Assembly: GCF_009664975.1 (NCBI RefSeq)
Contig: NZ_WJXB01000006.1
Span: 124,001-188,000 of the forward strand
DNA length: 64,000 nucleotides
From: Paenibacillus monticola
GTDB lineage: Bacteria > Bacillota > Bacilli > Paenibacillales > Paenibacillaceae
Reading direction: 5' to 3'
The position numbers and the translations under genes are program-made. The notes below the pieces were generated by a model. That model was not told where the DNA came from and did no database searches. It saw only the letters and a list, made by a program, of their open reading frames with translations. Below are positions 60,754 through 64,000 of the stretch, piece after piece (the first letter of the stretch is position 1; every line of letters begins with the position of its first letter).

Positions 60754-62202
60754 TTAGTAAGCCTTAGCAAAAACAACTGTATGCTTAGCAGGCTCTCCAC
60801 AGCAGATACAAATTTCTTTAACTTCTGAAGGGTTAAAAGGAATGTTGCGGCTGCCTGCCCCGGTTTCTTCCTTAACCTTGGTCTCGCATTCCTCCGAGCC
60901 ACACCAGCCTGCCAGCGCAAAGCCACGTTTCTCTTCCATGGAAGCCTTCATTTCTTCCAGTGTATCTACAGAATAGAAGTTATCCTCACGGAACTTCAGC
61001 GCACGCTCGAACATATCTGTATGGACTTGCTCCAGCATGGCATTGACTTCTTCCACGAGGTTCTCCTGCTGAACGATCTTCTTCTCGCCGGTAATGCGTG
61101 AGACTAGCACACACACACCATTCTCCATATCACGTGGTCCAAGTTCCAGACGGACAGGTACACCACGCATTTCGTATTCGTTGAACTTCCAGCCAGGTGT
61201 TACATCCGCACGATCATCCACACGCACGCGAATTCCAGCACTTTTCAGCTCCTGGAACAGCTCGTCCGTCCGTCCAATCACAGCTTCACGAGTCTTAGGA
61301 GGTCCAATCGGAATCATTATCACCTGAGTTGGAGCAACTTTTGGTGGCAAGACAAGACCACGGTCATCACCATGCACCATGATTAACGAACCGATCAGGC
61401 GCGTACTAGTTCCCCATGAAGTAGTGTGTACATACTCAAGCACGTTCTCACGACTTAAATATTGAATATCAAAAGCGACGGCGAACTTTGTACCCAAATA
61501 ATGTGAGGTTCCCGCTTGGACAGCACGTCCATCCTTCATCATCGCTTCAATGGAGTAGGTATCCACTGCTCCGGCAAATCTCTCCGAAGGCGTCTTCTGT
61601 CCAGTGATAACCGGGATGGCCAAGTAGCCCTCAACGAAGTCACGATAAATCTCCAGCATACGCATAGTTTCTTCACGAGCTTCGGTTTCTTCCTCATGCG
61701 CCGTATGCCCTTCCTGCCAGAGGAATTCACTAGTGCGAATAAACGGTAGAGTCCGTTTCTCCCAGCGGACAACATTAGCCCATTGGTTGATCAGAACTGG
61801 TAGGTCACGATACGATTGAATCCACTTGGAGTACATATGACCAAACATGGTTTCCGAAGTCGGACGAATCGCCAGACGCTCTTCCAGCTTATCTCCACCT
61901 GCTTCAGTGACCCAAGGGAGTTCCGGATTGAAGCCCTCAATATGTTCCTTTTCCTTTTGAAAAAAGCTTTCTGGAATAAACAGCGGGAAATAGGCGTTAC
62001 GGTGACCGGTTGCCTTGAACCGACGGTTCATTTCCTCTTGAATATGCTCCCAAATTTCATAGCCGTCCGGCTTAAAAACAATACAGCCCCGTACCGGAGA
62101 GTAATCCATCAGGTCTGCCTTTTTAATAACATCAATGTACCAGCGTGAGAAATCCTGCGCCTGTGGTGTGATTTCTGTAACAAACTGCTTATCTTTTGAC
62201 AT
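60754..62202 (-). CDS. proS: Prolyl-tRNA synthetase, archaeal/eukaryotic-like type
   Basis: A 482-residue class II synthetase. Its N-terminus KQFVTEITPQAQDFSRWYID, RPTSETMFGHMYSKWI, motif 2 RTSEFLWQEGHTAH, motif 3 region GDDRGLVLPPKVAP, a C-terminal zinc-site (WCGSEECET, ICICCGEPA) and final Tyr define the archaeal/eukaryotic-like type. The ~565-residue bacterial form, with an editing domain between motifs 2 and 3, stands in this place in B. subtilis. No editing insertion is present. Lies between rseP and polC. Confidence 0.96.
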   Translation of the reverse strand: MSKDKQFVTEITPQAQDFSRWYIDVIKKADLMDYSPVRGCIVFKPDGYEIWEHIQEEMNRRFKATGHRNAYFPLFIPESFFQKEKEHIEGFNPELPWVTEAGGDKLEERLAIRPTSETMFGHMYSKWIQSYRDLPVLINQWANVVRWEKRTLPFIRTSEFLWQEGHTAHEEETEAREETMRMLEIYRDFVEGYLAIPVITGQKTPSERFAGAVDTYSIEAMMKDGRAVQAGTSHYLGTKFAVAFDIQYLSRENVLEYVHTTSWGTSTRLIGSLIMVHGDDRGLVLPPKVAPTQVIMIPIGPPKTREAVIGRTDELFQELKSAGIRVRVDDRADVTPGWKFNEYEMRGVPVRLELGPRDMENGVCVLVSRITGEKKIVQQENLVEEVNAMLEQVHTDMFERALKFREDNFYSVDTLEEMKASMEEKRGFALAGWCGSEECETKVKEETGAGSRNIPFNPSEVKEICICCGEPAKHTVVFAKAY

Positions 62203-62227
62203 GTAATGAAGTTCCTCCCCAAAAAAA

Positions 62228-63502
62228 TTATCCAGTGATCAAGCGCAATATATCATTATAAGTAACAGCAATCATTAGCAAGAACAGCATCGCGAATCCG
62301 ACAAAATGGACCATACCTTCATGTCCTGGATCGACTGGCTTGCCGCGCAGTGCCTCTACTCCAAGGAAGGCCAAACGGCTTCCATCAAGTGCAGGAATTG
62401 GTAGCAGGTTGAAAATACCCAGATACAAGCTCAGAATAGCAGCCCAATAGGTAAGATATTCAATGCCCTGCTGGGCAATCTGGCCAGTCAATTCAAATGT
62501 GCGAACCGGACCTCCGATATCATCCATATTAAATTTATTTACTAGCTGTTTGAATCCCAGAAAAATCGCCTTGGTTGTGTCGACCATAGCCACACCGGAA
62601 CCCTTTACAGTCTCGCCTATGCCAGCCTTACGACTAGGAAGTTCAGGAGTAATCCCAACCTTGCCACCGTCTTCACCCTCCATACCTCGAGGTACCATAG
62701 TCACGTTAATCGTCTCGTCGCCGCGCAGCAAAGTCCATTTCATTTCCTTGCCCTTAGACTTCGAGGTTAGGGTAATCATCTTTTGATAATCGGCGCCGAT
62801 CTTTTCTCCATTAATAGATTCTACAATGTCACCTTTTTGCAGACCTGCCTCTTGTGCAGGCATCCCTTGGCTAACATCACCTATCTTAACGAAGGTAGGA
62901 TTCTCGACTGGAATTCCTACCATTTGTAAATGGATGGCGAATAGAACAAAAGCTAACAGGAAGTTCATCACAGGACCTGCAACAATCGCCAATGCACGCT
63001 GTCCAACCGTTTTACTGCCAAATTGACGGTCCTTAGGAGCAATTTGGGTCTGTTGTGTCCCTCTGATCATCATCGCTTGTGGGTTGACATCATAGGTAGT
63101 AACTTCTCCATCTACATCCAGCCGAATCACCAGTTCAACCTCAAGGTCAGTATATTGTGCCTCACCACGGATAACATTTCTGCGGGTGTCGAGAGCATCC
63201 AGATAAATATTCTTAACCTTGTTATCCTGCCCGAGTCTCACAGCGATGGTCTGACCTGAACCGATCTCGATAATCTCAGGATCTTCACCAGCCATACGCG
63301 CATACCCTCCAAACGGGAGTAAGCGAAGGGTAAACTGGGTTTCATTGCGTTTATAAGAAAACAGTTTCGGGCCGAAACCGATAGCGAATTCTCTGACGAG
63401 AATACCTGCGCGTTTAGCGAAATAGTAATGTCCCCATTCATGTACGGTCACAAGTACAAAAAACATGAGCACCGTTAAAAAAACAACTTGAACCATTTCC
63501 AA
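62228..63502 (-). CDS. rseP: Site-2 zinc protease RseP/RasP
   Basis: A 424-residue intramembrane metalloprotease that cuts anti-sigma factors such as RsiW. HEWGH at 21-25 in the first helix, PDZ domain (GMPAQEAGLQKGDIVESING), a further helix with PALDGSRL near the end. Start uncertain: TTG at 63502 has AAAGGGGG 9 nt upstream; ATG at 63496 is next. Between dxr and proS. Confidence 0.95.
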   Translation of the reverse strand: MEMVQVVFLTVLMFFVLVTVHEWGHYYFAKRAGILVREFAIGFGPKLFSYKRNETQFTLRLLPFGGYARMAGEDPEIIEIGSGQTIAVRLGQDNKVKNIYLDALDTRRNVIRGEAQYTDLEVELVIRLDVDGEVTTYDVNPQAMMIRGTQQTQIAPKDRQFGSKTVGQRALAIVAGPVMNFLLAFVLFAIHLQMVGIPVENPTFVKIGDVSQGMPAQEAGLQKGDIVESINGEKIGADYQKMITLTSKSKGKEMKWTLLRGDETINVTMVPRGMEGEDGGKVGITPELPSRKAGIGETVKGSGVAMVDTTKAIFLGFKQLVNKFNMDDIGGPVRTFELTGQIAQQGIEYLTYWAAILSLYLGIFNLLPIPALDGSRLAFLGVEALRGKPVDPGHEGMVHFVGFAMLFLLMIAVTYNDILRLITG

Positions 63503-63648
63503 GCGTAACAACCCCCTTTAGGTGTAAGACCGAAGTATGTCCTCTTAATTTATCATTATTCTCTGATCAGGCACAAGAGAATCAACAGTCCATACCTATT
63601 TTTAGGGCAACACAAGTATTTCCAGCTGTAAAACAAACCTTAAGCCTA

Positions 63649-64000
63649 TTAAAGACTAGACGCCAGCTCGCGGACAGTCCGGTCAGTGAACTCAATTTGC
63701 TCCAAATCCGGAGATCCTGAATTGATATGTCGCTGCAGTACCTCCGAAATAATCTCCTCGATACGTAGAAATGGAATTTCACCCCGCAGAAAACGAGCAA
63801 CCGCAATTTCATTAGCAGCATTAAAAGCAGTTGTAGCTGTTCCACCAGCCTTGCCACAGTCTATAGCCAGTCTAAGGGCTGGGTAGCGTTCATAATCCAT
63901 CTCCCGAAAAGTGAGCCGCCCTACCTCAGCAAGTGACAGACGCTGTGCCGGTGATTCCCAACGCTCGGGATAGGTCAGTGCATATTGGATGGGTACACGC
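63649..64000 (-). CDS. dxr: 1-deoxy-D-xylulose 5-phosphate reductoisomerase, C-terminal part
   Basis: The visible 116 residues are the C-terminus of Dxr, the NADPH enzyme of the methylerythritol-phosphate isoprenoid route. Seen: VPIQYALTYPERW at the edge and GTATTAFNAANEIAVARFL, typical of the C-terminal domain. The start is outside the window. Followed by rseP, conserved order. Confidence 0.95.
   Translation of the reverse strand, partial: RVPIQYALTYPERWESPAQRLSLAEVGRLTFREMDYERYPALRLAIDCGKAGGTATTAFNAANEIAVARFLRGEIPFLRIEEIISEVLQRHINSGSPDLEQIEFTDRTVRELASSL

Overview
The window reads as a chromosomal segment of an endospore-forming Gram-positive bacterium, most likely Paenibacillus or a close relative. 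Three things point there: Bacillus-type gene order over about 45 kb (spoVS-ymdB-rny-recX-recA-cinA-pgsA, the ymf cluster, spoIIIE-tepA-rnjB-dapA-dapG-dpaBA, pnp-rpsO-ribF-truB-nrnA-rbfA-infB-nusA-rimP-polC-proS-rseP-dxr); spore genes (spoVS, sleB, spoIIIE, dpaA, dpaB); and frequent TTG/GTG starts behind strong AGGAGG-type ribosome binding sites. No tRNA, rRNA, CRISPR array, insertion sequence or prophage was seen.

Layout. 1-9.6 kb is accessory: a DUF5107/TPR protein (cut by the window edge) divergent from an AraC regulator, a LysR regulator divergent from a DapA-like lyase followed by a NagA-like deacetylase, a ROK regulator that converges on and overlaps nagA, and an orphan glycosyltransferase-like gene. 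9.7-16.2 kb holds a DEAD-box helicase, a large PAS-GGDEF-EAL-PilZ cyclic-di-GMP protein, a PduL-type acyltransferase and an M19 dipeptidase. From 16.3 kb to the end almost everything lies on the minus strand and is housekeeping: spoVS/ymdB/rny, recX/recA, cinA, pgsA, yajQ, the ymf cluster, sleB, spoIIIE, RNase J, lysine and dipicolinate synthesis, mlpA/dut/ylxY, pnp/rpsO, the nusA-infB translation operon, polC, proS, rseP and dxr.

Functional themes are RNA turnover (rny, rnjB, pnp, nrnA, DEAD helicase, rnpM), translation (infB, rbfA, rimP, rpsO, truB, proS), DNA replication, repair and transport (polC, recA, recX, spoIIIE, dut), and sporulation. DapG and DapA feed dihydrodipicolinate both to lysine/cell wall and, through DpaAB, to spore dipicolinate. 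Promoter-like sites fit this: sigma-H before spoVS, sigma-G before sleB, sigma-K before dpaA, and a LexA box before recA.

Points worth attention: ymdB seems to start at ATA; a dispersed ~92-bp intergenic element occurs three times (plus a 27-bp remnant), each full copy beside an intrinsic terminator; prolyl-tRNA synthetase is of the archaeal/eukaryotic-like type in the usual bacterial locus; asd, ymxH and ylxP are missing from otherwise conserved operons; and the pnp leader carries a perfect 12-bp hairpin.
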